A DNA stretch of 64,000 nucleotides from Enterobacter ludwigii (GCF_001750725.1 NZ_CP017279.1:4792001-4856000); one strand, 5' to 3'. Positions 1 to 8,494 are shown, counted from the first letter of the stretch. The notes: a model not told the origin generated them from the letters alone. Program-made: numbers and translations.

Positions 1-1
1 C

Positions 2-235
2 TGTGCTGGCTGGCTTGTATGTAATGTGATACCTAACGCGGCATATGAGCTGGAACATAATCTGTTTATGGGAGAAATTGCCGGCGCGTGGAGTGACGAT
101 CGGGTTTTTCGCAATGGGCACTGGATATTTGATGAAGCACCTGACGAATTACGAACCATACATTATGTCGCCGGGGGACAGTTTTATGCCATTGGCAAAG
201 GAACCCGGTTTGACCATGGTCCGGGCAAAGACTAA
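2..235 (+). CDS. Partial C-terminal flavin reductase-like protein
   Basis: An open frame enters from the left edge of the window and ends at TAA 233-235. Its last 69 codons contain the stretch HYVAGGQFYAIG and an upstream LEHNLFMGE, which I associate with the C-terminal part of flavin reductase-like (FMN-binding split-barrel) proteins. This is recognition from memory of the family tail, not an alignment. The start is outside the window. The neighbouring remnants are an HxlR regulator and a nitroreductase, which suit a redox locus, but both are broken, so this gene may be broken too. Confidence 0.4.
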   Translation, partial: CAGWLVCNVIPNAAYELEHNLFMGEIAGAWSDDRVFRNGHWIFDEAPDELRTIHYVAGGQFYAIGKGTRFDHGPGKD

Positions 236-424
236 TACGCGAGTACTGCTTGTACTGATACAGTAAAATGCAGGGGCTGGTTGTTAACATGCCTTTCTGT
301 TCCCTCATGGCCAGCAGGCGATGTCGCCTCTGAGCCAGCAGGGGACGCCGCTTTTCGGCGCCCGCACCCTGCATTCTTATATGCTCCTGTTAGCCCGTAG
401 CACTCATCAATGAACAATGGCATG

Positions 425-625
425 TCACAGGGAAGGATCAGTGTCTTTAATCAGAAAGTGACAGTTTTGTTCTACCCACCGGTTGAGTTCATTCGCTGCA
501 TGAGGGACGTTCCCAGTTCCGCGAGTGCATTTTCGACTTTGGGCGGTACTTCTCGAAAGACAGTGCGCGTAACAAGATTCCTGCTTTCAAGTTCCTTTAG
601 AACGTTTCTCCGGCACCTCAGATAA
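425..625 (-). pseudogene. Decayed HxlR-family regulator, C-terminal half
   Basis: On the minus strand the frame reads LKELESRNLVTRTVF followed by EVPPKVENALAELG, which matches the wing and C-terminal helix of HxlR winged-helix regulators (usually LRELExDGLVxRxxYxxVPPxVEYxLTxxG). After MQRMN the frame meets a stop at 472-474, but one base over it continues as LNRWVEQNCHFLIKDTDPSL and stops at 425-427, so a one-base frameshift is present. A second shift near 605 separates an upstream LSEVPEK segment from the rest. The N-terminal recognition helix is not found. HxlR genes usually sit beside oxidoreductases, as here. Confidence 0.65.
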
Positions 626-639
626 AATAGACGGGTTTG

Positions 640-963
640 CAGCGGCTGCCGGCTCAATACTTTTTTCGAGGATCAGTATGTTGTCAAGTCACAACAGGAG
701 CAGTTTGCGGCCTATGCGGACAATTTCCCGGCACAGCACAGCTATCGCTCAGTATGCGGTCTGGCTGGCGCTGGTTGAAAAAGGAATTGGTGCCAACCTG
801 CAGCATTATAATCCTCTGATCGATGAAGATATTCGCACTGAGTGGAATGTTCCTCCATCATTGAAACTCCGCGCACATGAATTTCGGTGCTATCCTTTCA
901 CCCGCCAGTGAAAAAGCCTTTATGGGTGATGAAAAGCGATTCATCGTTGCCAAACAATCCTGA
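640..963 (+). pseudogene. Truncated, frameshifted nitroreductase-family gene
   Basis: Three frames are needed to read one protein. TFFEDQYVVKSQQEQFAAYA runs from about 659. The frame of 678-911 then carries AIAQYAVWLALVEKGIGANL and QHYNPLIDEDI. Finally NFGAILSPASEKAFMGDEKR runs to TGA 961-963. Together they match the C-terminal half of the small nitroreductase family related to yeast Frm2/Hbn1. At least two frameshifts are present and the first half, with its flavin-binding residues, is absent, so no active enzyme is made. It is oriented away from the HxlR remnant. Confidence 0.65.
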
Positions 964-990
964 GGCTTTCTTATTATATTATTACTGACC

Positions 991-1019
991 GCGGCCGCCC
1001 TGAGTTTCAGGGCGGCCGC
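991..1019. repeat. GC-rich perfect hairpin
   Basis: A 13-base arm, GCGGCCGCCCTGA, is followed by the loop GTT and its exact reverse complement. It lies just after the nitroreductase remnant and downstream of nimT. No T-run follows on either strand, so it is at most a poor intrinsic terminator. The surrounding 964-1171 holds no gene I can recognise. Confidence 0.6.
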
Positions 1020-1171
1020 TGAATGTTACGCTCGCCCTGAACGGCCTTTTCACCGAAAAGTCCGCTCATCGGGATAGTACAGATGGCTCCGGTACTATTA
1101 AGACGCTTCAGAACCTCAATGGAAAGCATCCGCTTTAGAAGTTCAGCTGGTACCCTCCAGTGTAAGCCCAT

Positions 1172-2362
1172 TCAGCCCGGCTGCTGTACAGGTTCCAGGT
1201 GTACATCTCGTCCGGCAGCCATTCCGGTGCAGGCTCCTGCAACTGAGATTGCTGTGGTCATCAGTAATGGTACGGTCCAGCCTCCGGACAACTCCTGTAC
1301 TTTACCCAGCAATAGCGGTCCCATCGCCGCCATCAGATAACCGATACTCTGCGCCATGCCTGACAGCGCGGCAGCATCACCCGCGTTTGTAGTGCGCAAC
1401 CCGATGAAGGTCAGACCCAGCATCATGCTGGCACCCGAGCCGAAGCCGAGGAGTGCAGCCCACAGCATCGCCAGATTTGGCAAATAAAGGATGCCAATAA
1501 AGGATACTGCGGTTAAAAGGCTGACACCAGCAGCGGCTAATTTCTGATCGTTAAGACGACGCAGCGTGGCTGCCAGAATTAAGCCGGGAATAGCGGTGGT
1601 GAGCTGAAGGATGCCATGTACCTCACCAGCCTGAGCTGAGGATAGCCCACTGCCTGTCAGAATGACTGGCAGCCAGCCGACCGCAACATAAAAGGGCATC
1701 GCATTCAAGCCCATAAACATGGTGACCTGCCACGCCAGAGACGAGCGCCAGACCGCAACGGTCGCTGCTTTTTTCTCACCTGCTACTGGCAATTGATGCT
1801 TTTTCTTCAACTGCGGCAACCATAAAAGCATCGCAAAGAGCGGTGCAATAACCAACATGGCTAACGCGATGTTCCAGCCCCAGCTCTGCGTCAGAGGAAT
1901 GACAATGGTAGAGCCGATGGCGCCAGCGGTGCCCATGGTGATGGAATATGCTCCCGTCACGGAAGCCACGTTTCCGGAAAAGTCACGTTTAATCAGGCCA
2001 GGCAGCAGGACATTGCCCAGGGCAATCCCGATACCAATTAATACTGTTCCGCCATAAAGCGCCCAGACGCTGTCTGTTGAGCGAAGCACAATCCCCGCTG
2101 AAATCACGACCAGGGCACCAAAAAGGGTGCGTTCCAGGCCATACTTGCGGGAAATCGATGCGCTCAGTGGAGAAAAGGCGGCAAAGGCCAGTAAAGGCAG
2201 CGAGTTAAGCAACCCAACGGCTGTGATACTCAGCCCAAAATCATGGCGAATGGACTCTAAAACGGGTGCGATAGCGGTAAAAGGAACACGCAGGTTAATG
2301 GCAATAAAAAGAATGCCGATCACAAGTATGATTGAAGACCACTTGTTCGTCGTGTGGGACAT
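1172..2362 (-). CDS. nimT: NimT/CynX-type MFS exporter
   Basis: The product is a 396-aa integral membrane protein of the CynX/NimT branch of the major facilitator superfamily, close in length and motif order to E. coli NimT/YeaN, which exports 2-nitroimidazole. Visible features are an early NLRVPFTAIAP segment in the first helix, the central ALGNVLLPGLIKRDF motif and a late FGSGASMMLGLTFIGLR. I place the start at 2362 because an AGAGAAAG Shine-Dalgarno lies just upstream; a longer form from 2407 has no ribosome site. It is divergent from the AraC regulator, as in the E. coli nimR/nimT pair. The substrate is inferred from family and context. Confidence 0.8.
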   Translation of the reverse strand: MSHTTNKWSSIILVIGILFIAINLRVPFTAIAPVLESIRHDFGLSITAVGLLNSLPLLAFAAFSPLSASISRKYGLERTLFGALVVISAGIVLRSTDSVWALYGGTVLIGIGIALGNVLLPGLIKRDFSGNVASVTGAYSITMGTAGAIGSTIVIPLTQSWGWNIALAMLVIAPLFAMLLWLPQLKKKHQLPVAGEKKAATVAVWRSSLAWQVTMFMGLNAMPFYVAVGWLPVILTGSGLSSAQAGEVHGILQLTTAIPGLILAATLRRLNDQKLAAAGVSLLTAVSFIGILYLPNLAMLWAALLGFGSGASMMLGLTFIGLRTTNAGDAAALSGMAQSIGYLMAAMGPLLLGKVQELSGGWTVPLLMTTAISVAGACTGMAAGRDVHLEPVQQPG

Positions 2363-2449
2363 AAGTTTTGCTTTCTCTGAAAAAAAGAAAGACTTTAAAG
2401 GACGCATGAGTTACAGAATATAGATAATCTGACAACATATAGCTAAATC

Positions 2450-3244
2450 ATGCCAGTTAATAAAAAACCGGTGACCTCACCGGAAGAGTTTAATGCCGAT
2501 GATTTCAGTCAGGCCGCTATCGCCCTGCATGTATCATCGTCAGGCGAGTATGCCGGGCAGCGTCCGCACGCTCATCGCAAGGGGCAACTTATTCTCTCTA
2601 TGCGCGGTGCAGTGCGCTGTGAGGTTGACGATGCGCTGTGGCTTGTTCCACCGGGGCATGCCGTCTGGGTTCCGGGAGAGATCCCGCACCGTTGCCGGAT
2701 CACGAAGAATGCAGATACGTGCTTTTTATTCATCGAGCCCGGCGCAGCAGCGATGCCGGAAATTTGCTGTACCATAGCGGTTACACCTCTGGTCCGCGAG
2801 CTTGTTCTGTATCTTGCAGAGCAGGAACATACTTATTCTCCTGACAGTAAAACCGCCAGGCTTGCAGCGGTGCTGCTGGAGCATATTCCGGATGTGCCGG
2901 TCGAAGCACTCCATCTTCCTGTATCAGATCATCCTAAAATCCGGATTATGGCTGAGGCACTCTTTAATGAGCCAGATGACCGGCGAACGTTAAAGCAATG
3001 GGCTGCTCATCTGACCATCAGCGAGCGATCTCTGGCCAGGCTGATAAAAGAGGCGACAGGAATGAGCTTTGGCCGCTGGCGTCAGCAGCTGCATTTGATG
3101 ATTGCACTAAGCCATCTGTCTGAAGGTCAGCCCGTGCAGCGCGTAGCCGGAACTCTAGGGTATGATTCGGTAAGTGCGTTTATTACGATGTTCAGAAAAG
3201 CGCTGGGTAAATCACCGACGCAATATTTCTCTTCCCTGGATTAG
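2450..3244 (+). CDS. nimR: AraC-family regulator of the nimT gene
   Basis: The 264-aa protein has an N-terminal cupin fold (HAH at residues 40-42, PPGHAVWVPG near 67) and a C-terminal AraC double helix-turn-helix (about 165-264) with SERSLARLIKEATGMSF and GYDSVSAFITMFRKALG. It matches NimR/YeaM in length and arrangement. The gap of roughly 87 bp to the divergent nimT start must hold both promoters and, by analogy with E. coli, the NimR operator. It probably represses or controls nimT and itself. Inducer identity cannot be read from the sequence. Confidence 0.8.
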   Translation: MPVNKKPVTSPEEFNADDFSQAAIALHVSSSGEYAGQRPHAHRKGQLILSMRGAVRCEVDDALWLVPPGHAVWVPGEIPHRCRITKNADTCFLFIEPGAAAMPEICCTIAVTPLVRELVLYLAEQEHTYSPDSKTARLAAVLLEHIPDVPVEALHLPVSDHPKIRIMAEALFNEPDDRRTLKQWAAHLTISERSLARLIKEATGMSFGRWRQQLHLMIALSHLSEGQPVQRVAGTLGYDSVSAFITMFRKALGKSPTQYFSSLD

Positions 3245-3396
3245 TGCACAAGCACAGAAGTCGAATTTATTTAAATAACACCAGCGTCCGCTTTTCGCTC
3301 TAAGCTGCCGTTCAGTTGTCTCTGAAAGGAGACCGCCACTCTCTGACCCGGGCTGCAGATGGGTATACCATCGAACCTATCTGATACTGGACACAA

Positions 3397-4299
3397 TTAC
3401 AGCTTATCCCATAGCGCTTTTCTGACAGAAGCTGGTCTGATCTCCATTAGTTCAAGATTACGGGATTTCTCATCCCACTCCTCTTCACTGCGACACGCTA
3501 TCACCCATTGTGCCGCTGCAACGGATTTCTGCAGAAAAAGAGCCTGGAAATAAGCCGCATCAACTTCAGACAGAGAATGGCCTAAAATCACCACCTGCTT
3601 AACCTCGCTCAACTCCTCAAAAATAAACTGGTGTTTAGCAATAAGCTTCTGTGAAGGCTTAAAAGTCGCGAAGAAATAGTCATCAATGATGCTGTTCGCT
3701 TCCATGAGCCGGGTATCAATCTCTGCAATATCGGCTCTTTCGTTGAGAGAAGGGCGGGATCCCGGCTCCCAGGCATGCCCCAGAATCAAATCATCGTCCC
3801 TCGTCTCCGCAGAACCGTGGATGTGAAGAACACGCTCCGGTTCGACTCCATAGACACGACTAAGTGTATTGGTGTAATTAAAGCTCAGGAAAATTGCCTG
3901 TGGATCCAGCTTAGTCAAGCGGTTAGGTGCATTTTTACACGAGGGTATCGGCAACTGACGGATCCACAGTCCGAATTGGTAACGCAGACCCTTAGAAAGG
4001 CGTTTTATTACCTGCTCCACCTCATACTGAAAATCATGATGACCAGCATCACTCCAGACCTCATTGCCGTAAGAGCTCATGAAATGGCCAAGATTGTTGA
4101 TAAGCACGTCGGCATCAAGACCTGCTAATGCAGTTTCAAGATCACACCAGTCACCATCCACGGGTAGATATTCTTCAACGTCCCGGTAGATATCCGAATC
4201 CGTGGCCCGGAGGAATTCCTTAAAATGCCACAGGCTTGAGGGGATGCAATGCCTGAGATCGAAGCCATTTCCGATAACATAGAGTGTTGTAGTCTGCAT
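3397..4299 (-). CDS. AbiH-family abortive infection protein
   Basis: The 300-aa protein carries the signature blocks of the AbiH family: IGNGFDLRH near residue 9, FLSFNYTNTL at about 137-146, LHIHGS near 158, LILGH at 171-175 and VVILGHSLSEVD at 236-247. AbiH was named for phage abortive infection in Lactococcus; its mechanism is not well defined. The start at 4299 is preceded by GAGAGG at good spacing, whereas the longer open frame to 4374 lacks a ribosome site. It is divergent from a Mrr-like nuclease gene with 86 bp between them, which suggests a shared defence locus. Confidence 0.8.
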   Translation of the reverse strand: MQTTTLYVIGNGFDLRHCIPSSLWHFKEFLRATDSDIYRDVEEYLPVDGDWCDLETALAGLDADVLINNLGHFMSSYGNEVWSDAGHHDFQYEVEQVIKRLSKGLRYQFGLWIRQLPIPSCKNAPNRLTKLDPQAIFLSFNYTNTLSRVYGVEPERVLHIHGSAETRDDDLILGHAWEPGSRPSLNERADIAEIDTRLMEANSIIDDYFFATFKPSQKLIAKHQFIFEELSEVKQVVILGHSLSEVDAAYFQALFLQKSVAAAQWVIACRSEEEWDEKSRNLELMEIRPASVRKALWDKL

Positions 4300-4385
4300 A
4301 GACCCTCTCACGACGCATTGTGCGTTGAAATAACTGAACATCTCCTGTTTTATATCAGTAGATACCCTAACCACACCGGAACATT

Positions 4386-5303
4386 ATGGAAAAAATCATC
4401 CCGACAGTAGTTCAGTTTATCAAGCTTGGTGAGGCTGGTGAATGGGAGCGGCAGTGCCTGTCGGATGGCACACTTCGGTTTGGTTATCATCAAACCCCGA
4501 ACAGTCTCTGTGTTGAGGAACGATGGGAAGATGTTCATGATATTTGGCTTAACATCCGTGATAGGCGGCAAGCCGTCGCGACCAGTGACGTAAGGCAGAT
4601 TAGAACTTTCTACACGGCAGGAGCAGAGACAGTATTCATCACCTTTTGGGGCGGGTTTCTTTACTGGTGTCGCCCCACAGGCCAGGTAGAGGTCCTGGAG
4701 GATGGAAGTCGACTCCGAAAGACGGTTGAAGGGTGGAAAAACACCAGTATTGGTGGTGCGCAGCTAACGACGGATCACCTGAGCGGTGACCTCTTAAAGG
4801 TTCAGGGGTACCGGGGAACGATATGTAACGTAAGCGCACATGATTATGTTGTTCGTAAAATAAATGACGTAGATCTATCTGCCGTTTCAGCGGCGAAAAA
4901 GGCTGAGGAGGCATATCTGACCGCGATAAAAAATCTGTGCCAATTGCTGACTTGGCAGGATTTTGAACTACTGATTGACCTTATTTTTTCAACCAGTGGG
5001 TGGCGACGCACCAGCATTGTCGGGAAAACACAAAAAACGCTGGATCTTGAGCTTGAATTGCCTACCACCGGTGAGAAAGCGTTTGTACAGATAAAATCGC
5101 ATGCGAATGCAGGTGCCCTAAGTGAGTATGAAAAACGTTTCAGGGAAACTACTGCTTATAAAAGAATGTTTTTTATCTGGCACAGCGGGCCTTTATCCGA
5201 AAGTATCAAAGCCGACTGCATTACGTTAATCGGCCCCGATAAGTTAGCCGGGCTCATTCTGGACAGTGGCTTAACAAGATGGCTTCGTAAAAAAGTTTCG
5301 TGA
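4386..5303 (+). CDS. Mrr-like PD-(D/E)xK nuclease domain protein
   Basis: The 305-aa protein has an unassigned N-terminal half (residues 1-170) and a C-terminal Mrr-like fold. The helix LLTWQDFELLIDLIF (187-201) is followed by GWRR, then D220 in TLDLELELP and QIK at 235-237. An Asp followed by Q-x-K is the catalytic pattern of Mrr-type restriction endonucleases. It probably cleaves or binds DNA, perhaps in a modification-dependent way. No methyltransferase lies nearby. It is divergent from the AbiH gene. Nuclease activity is inferred from motif spacing only. Confidence 0.6.
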   Translation: MEKIIPTVVQFIKLGEAGEWERQCLSDGTLRFGYHQTPNSLCVEERWEDVHDIWLNIRDRRQAVATSDVRQIRTFYTAGAETVFITFWGGFLYWCRPTGQVEVLEDGSRLRKTVEGWKNTSIGGAQLTTDHLSGDLLKVQGYRGTICNVSAHDYVVRKINDVDLSAVSAAKKAEEAYLTAIKNLCQLLTWQDFELLIDLIFSTSGWRRTSIVGKTQKTLDLELELPTTGEKAFVQIKSHANAGALSEYEKRFRETTAYKRMFFIWHSGPLSESIKADCITLIGPDKLAGLILDSGLTRWLRKKVS

Positions 5304-5457
5304 TATTCCGGATTTACCGTTAACGCATACGCAAAGCATCTACGTGACAAAAACCTGCAATGCCATCTTACGTTACGACACCATTAGCCCCAGCCGTCAG
5401 GCTCGAAGCGCATTCCCTGGCGATTCGGTGGAGCTTGCCGGCGTGCCGGTTAGCTGA
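5284..5457 (+). other. Unrecognised open-frame remnant after the nuclease gene
   Basis: A frame different from that of the nuclease stays open for about 57 codons and ends at TGA 5455-5457. It reads FRDIPDLPLTHTQSIYVTK, then CNAILRYDTISPSR and FPGDSVELAGVPVS. It has no start codon or ribosome site of its own, so it looks like the C-terminal tail of a lost gene. I do not recognise the family. The rest of 5304-5678 holds only the operator-like repeat described next. Confidence 0.25.
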
Positions 5458-5492
5458 AATACGGATGGCGTGTAACGCAGAGTGAAAAAGAT

Positions 5493-5527
5493 GATCGATT
5501 AAACCGATCGATTTATAAAAATTGATC
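5493..5527. promoter_or_regulatory. Operator-like GATCGA repeat, copy A
   Basis: The sequence GATCGATTAAACCGATCGAT followed by TTATAAAAATTGATC closely resembles a second block at 12018-12047: both contain AACCGATCGA and then AAAATTGATC. It lies about 150 bp upstream of the zinc-ribbon/glycosyltransferase cassette. The shared, partly palindromic core suggests one binding protein acting at both sites within the island. Confidence 0.45.
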
Positions 5528-5678
5528 TGCAAAATGAATTATCCGGCCCGGTAGTGCCTGTGATAAATTTCCAAAAACTCATTTAACGTATTGTTTATTA
5601 ATTTATTTTCTGTCTTCTGGCGGGCGGCCTTCTTTTGTCCTGCGGGCACGGCACCGGAATGCGATAGCAGGTGATGGA

Positions 5679-5843
5679 ATGAAAAAATGTGCCAGATGTA
5701 ACAAGAAAAGAGGCGTTCTGGACCGGCTTTTCGGGCTTGATAAAGAATTCTGCGATGACTGTCTGATGGTGGTTAACCAGGAAATCAGAGAAAAACGGGT
5801 GGTGTCCACACCAGCACGAAAATCACCTGAACGCTCTGCCTGA
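5679..5843 (+). CDS. Small zinc-ribbon protein (54 aa)
   Basis: The ATG at 5679 is preceded by CAGGTGATGGA and opens a 54-codon frame ending TGA 5841-5843. It encodes two CxxC pairs: C4-A-R-C7 and C25-D-D-C28, with KKRGVLDRLFGLDKEF between them and a basic tail. This is a treble-clef or zinc-ribbon pattern. It lies 82 bp upstream of the glycosyltransferase on the same strand, so it may share a transcript. I do not recognise the family; it might be a small regulator. Confidence 0.5.
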   Translation: MKKCARCNKKRGVLDRLFGLDKEFCDDCLMVVNQEIREKRVVSTPARKSPERSA

Positions 5844-5925
5844 TAATGTTTCTTACCCGGCAGGTTATTGCCCCTGATGGGGTGACAGCTCTGAAGTTTC
5901 CCTCTGCTTACATTCCATTTGTTCA

Positions 5926-6915
5926 ATGAAAATCAACATCGATATCAGCGTCATCATTCCTGCCTTCAATGCGGCTGACAGCATCGGGGTTCTGGTCCAG
6001 ACACTGCTTGGCGAAACAACGCTCAGTACTGAAATCATTGCTGTGGATGATGGCTCTACCGACGAAACATGGACGGTACTCAGCGCCATTACAGATGAAC
6101 GGCTTATTCTCATTCGTCAGGAAAATCAGGGGGTGTATGCTGCCCGTAATGCTGCACTGGCGATTCACCGTGGCGAATGGGTGGTGTTCCTGGATGCGGA
6201 TGACCGGGTTGCGGCAGATTTTCTGCAGGAGCGGCTGCGCACAGCACGCGAAGCACAGGCCGATGTCGTCTTTTTCAATGCCCGGCATACAGACAGCGTC
6301 GGACATCTGCGGCATCCCGTTCACCGCAGACAGCCTTACGGCCAGACGCTGACGGGTCAGCAGTGGATACGCCATTGCGTCAGCCAGAGGGAATGGCCGC
6401 ATTATCTGTGGCTGCAGATAATCCGTTCAGCGTATATTCGTGAGCATGACCTGCGATTCCAGGAAGGGAAAAGCCACAAGGACATTCTCTGGACGATACA
6501 GCTTGCCGCCGCAGATGGCCGATTTTATTTCTCTGACAGACAGGATTACCTGTGGGTGAATAACCCGGCGTCAATTACCCACAGCCCGGATTATTACGAT
6601 ATCCGCGCGTTCAGCTATTGCGACGTGATTGCAGATATTCTGGCACTCAGTACACAGACGCAGTACCGGTCTGTCAGACGAGCGCTAGTCGGGCATGCGC
6701 TGGTGGAAAGCCGCCATTTTCTGGGCCTGTACCGGCGCAGGGTGAATGACCGGCTGGCGATCCGGGCGCGTTTTCGTGCGCGGATAGCCTTTCGCCATCT
6801 GGTATCCGGCGTGAGCAACCTGAGCGATGTCTTTTTCCTCCTGAAGCTGGTCCGCAATATTTATCTGCCTGGTGTCCGCAATACTCCCGCAGCCGTTTCG
6901 CAGGTGCGGCGTTAA
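5926..6915 (+). CDS. Family 2 glycosyltransferase
   Basis: The 329-aa protein begins with the GT-A core ISVIIPAFNAADSI. The nucleotide-binding AVDDGSTDET lies near residue 40 and the metal-binding DAD motif in VVFLDADDRV near 90. It probably transfers a sugar from a nucleotide donor to a surface glycan; the acceptor cannot be told. The C-terminal third (about 215-329) is Arg-rich and has no clear membrane helix. The ribosome site before the ATG is poor. It is followed after 3 bp by an orphan gene, so the two are probably coupled. A lone glycosyltransferase in a P4-type island is unusual cargo. Confidence 0.75.
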   Translation: MKINIDISVIIPAFNAADSIGVLVQTLLGETTLSTEIIAVDDGSTDETWTVLSAITDERLILIRQENQGVYAARNAALAIHRGEWVVFLDADDRVAADFLQERLRTAREAQADVVFFNARHTDSVGHLRHPVHRRQPYGQTLTGQQWIRHCVSQREWPHYLWLQIIRSAYIREHDLRFQEGKSHKDILWTIQLAAADGRFYFSDRQDYLWVNNPASITHSPDYYDIRAFSYCDVIADILALSTQTQYRSVRRALVGHALVESRHFLGLYRRRVNDRLAIRARFRARIAFRHLVSGVSNLSDVFFLLKLVRNIYLPGVRNTPAAVSQVRR

Positions 6916-6918
6916 TCC

Positions 6919-7374
6919 ATGGATATCGCAACGCTTCTGGCGCGGTCGTGGCAAACTGCGACAACGGGTGATGACTCCATTCGCTCCGCAAGGGATATCG
7001 TCGAACACTGGTATGATAAAGGCGGTGACCTCACCCGACGGACCCGACGGTTTATGCGGCGGGAATGCCTGTGGATAGCCGCACATTACCGGGACACTGA
7101 AACGGTACTCACCCGACAGTTTCGCCTGCTGGCCGTGTTACTGTATCTGGGCGGTTATTTTCCGAAAGGAAATGCGGAAGGCATGCTACCGGAGAAATGG
7201 TTCATTTTACTGAACGCCCCGGAATTAAGCCCCATCCTGACAGACGATACGGCCCCTGATGTTCTGGCGGCGTCCTGCCACACCCTATTCTATCTCAGAC
7301 GGATATCTCCGTTAAGGTGTTACCGCCATACGCGCTGTCTGAGCGAACATCTGTTTCAACTAATGGAGATCTGA
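6919..7374 (+). CDS. Uncharacterised 151-aa protein coupled to the glycosyltransferase
   Basis: The ATG starts 3 bp after the glycosyltransferase stop, which indicates co-translation. The protein is Arg-rich at first (TRRTRRFMRRECLW near 40-53), with a hydrophobic LLAVLLYLGGYF near 70, and has no signal peptide or known motif that I can see. I do not recognise it. Partnership with the glycosyltransferase is inferred from spacing only. The 79 bases between its stop and the convergent cbtA gene contain nothing obvious. Confidence 0.5.
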   Translation: MDIATLLARSWQTATTGDDSIRSARDIVEHWYDKGGDLTRRTRRFMRRECLWIAAHYRDTETVLTRQFRLLAVLLYLGGYFPKGNAEGMLPEKWFILLNAPELSPILTDDTAPDVLAASCHTLFYLRRISPLRCYRHTRCLSEHLFQLMEI

Positions 7375-7453
7375 TAAAAGCGCCAGTCTTTGTACTGGTA
7401 CCTGAGGGGCTGATCGCTGACGGTGTTGGCGTCAACGATCAGGGCTAACGTCA

Positions 7454-7828
7454 TTATTTCCCTCCGCTGAATCTGCCACCTGTGATGTCAGTAACGGTTT
7501 TATATCCCTTGCGGGTCATCAGCCCGGTAGCCTTCCGGGCTCGGAGCATATCAAGGCTGCCGATAAACGGAGACTGCTCTTTCACGCTGAAGCCGTGACG
7601 GTCAGTACGCACCAGGTCGTACTTTTCCACGATAAAATTTACAGCGTCACACAGTGAGATTCCCGCATCAATGTGTTTCTGGATCACACTGTCGTTGCCA
7701 AACGGCGTGTCGTTGAGGGTAAGGCCGTAGTGTTGCTCCAGCAGATACTCCAGTAATTTTTGCCAGATTTCGACTGATGACAGACGTGACGATGCCGCCC
7801 TTTGAGGGGGCAGGGATTGTATTTGCAT
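7454..7828 (-). CDS. cbtA: CbtA-family toxin (type IV TA system)
   Basis: The 124-aa product closely resembles E. coli CbtA/YeeV, YkfI and YpjF, sharing [24 protein letters not shown] and [11 protein letters not shown]. These toxins bind FtsZ and MreB and block their polymerisation, giving rounded, non-dividing cells. The antitoxin gene lies immediately upstream (49 bp). The C-terminal GGRFSGGK is slightly longer and more glycine-rich than the K-12 form. Full length suggests the toxin is active. Confidence 0.9.
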   Translation of the reverse strand: MQIQSLPPQRAASSRLSSVEIWQKLLEYLLEQHYGLTLNDTPFGNDSVIQKHIDAGISLCDAVNFIVEKYDLVRTDRHGFSVKEQSPFIGSLDMLRARKATGLMTRKGYKTVTDITGGRFSGGK

Positions 7829-7877
7829 GGTTTGCGCTCTTTGTTGGCTGGTTTGATTAAGGAAAAGCGTTTGGGAT

Positions 7878-8237
7878 TTATGCGGTTATTGCAGATGTCG
7901 GATAAATTACGATATACAAATAGCCACAGGAGCCGAGCGTATCAGCCTCACATATCAGCCCTTTTGCGTGGAGCGTGATGCAGCGCTGAATGTGGGGCGT
8001 GAGTTCGCTGCTGGCCAGCATAAGCTCCATCTGCTTCATCAGTACCGGAAATGCCTGGTCCAGATGGCGTAAATCTGTGTCATTAAATGTCCCGGCAATG
8101 CTGGCGCGGTCAGCAAGGTAATGCAGGCGGTTACCCTCCTGTACCAGCCGGGCACCCAAACACGGCGTGATGTTGCGTCTGAGGCCCCACCAGGGTTCCG
8201 CGATGTTATGGTTGATTATACGGGTTGCTTTCTTCAT
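7878..8237 (-). CDS. cbeA: CbeA/YeeU-family antitoxin
   Basis: The 119-aa product has the family segments [37 protein letters not shown] and GYLYIVIYP. In the type IV scheme the antitoxin does not bind the toxin; it stabilises MreB and FtsZ filaments and so counters CbtA. It lies between the yeeT-like gene and cbtA in the same order as E. coli yeeS-yeeT-cbeA-cbtA. The segment [15 protein letters not shown] is also typical. Confidence 0.9.
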   Translation of the reverse strand: MKKATRIINHNIAEPWWGLRRNITPCLGARLVQEGNRLHYLADRASIAGTFNDTDLRHLDQAFPVLMKQMELMLASSELTPHIQRCITLHAKGLICEADTLGSCGYLYIVIYPTSAITA

Positions 8238-8259
8238 GTAAGTACTCCTTAACGGTGAG

Positions 8260-8481
8260 TCAGTTCAGGGTAACGCTGCGCAGGATCACATACGGACCGT
8301 TGCGGTCCTGTCGGCGTTCAGCAAACACGGCCAGCACACCGCGGATATCCTGCACTTCCCTGCCGTGGTAATGGCAGATACTGCCGGACCACTTATATTT
8401 CCCGGTACAGAAGCGAAACAGCCGGGATTCAGAATGCTGGCGGTATATCGCCATTGCCTGACGTTTGCTGATGATTTTCAT
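8260..8481 (-). CDS. yeeT: YeeT/YkfH-family protein (DUF987)
   Basis: The 73-aa product begins MKIISKRQAMAIYRQH and contains LFRFCTGKYKWSGSICHYHG and VLAVFAERRQDRNGPYV, matching the small DUF987 family. The start at 8481 follows a GGGAGAG ribosome site; the open frame extending to 8526 overlaps the upstream gene and is not needed. Its function is unknown. It always travels between the RadC-like gene and the cbeA antitoxin in CP4-type islands, as here. Confidence 0.85.
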   Translation of the reverse strand: MKIISKRQAMAIYRQHSESRLFRFCTGKYKWSGSICHYHGREVQDIRGVLAVFAERRQDRNGPYVILRSVTLN

Positions 8482-8494
8482 CGTTACTCTCTCC

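Noticed and set aside
1021..1122. Minus-strand frame of about 40 codons ending in the GC hairpin.
   Set aside because: It has no ribosome site and no family resemblance, and ends inside the hairpin stem.
5424..5446. GGTGGAGCTTGCCGGCG resembles the ssrA 3' end (GGTGGAGCTGGCGGG) and could be the missing attachment site.
   Set aside because: Only about nine bases match without a gap and the stretch lies inside a plausible coding remnant (GDSVELAGVPVS). Chance similarity is more likely.
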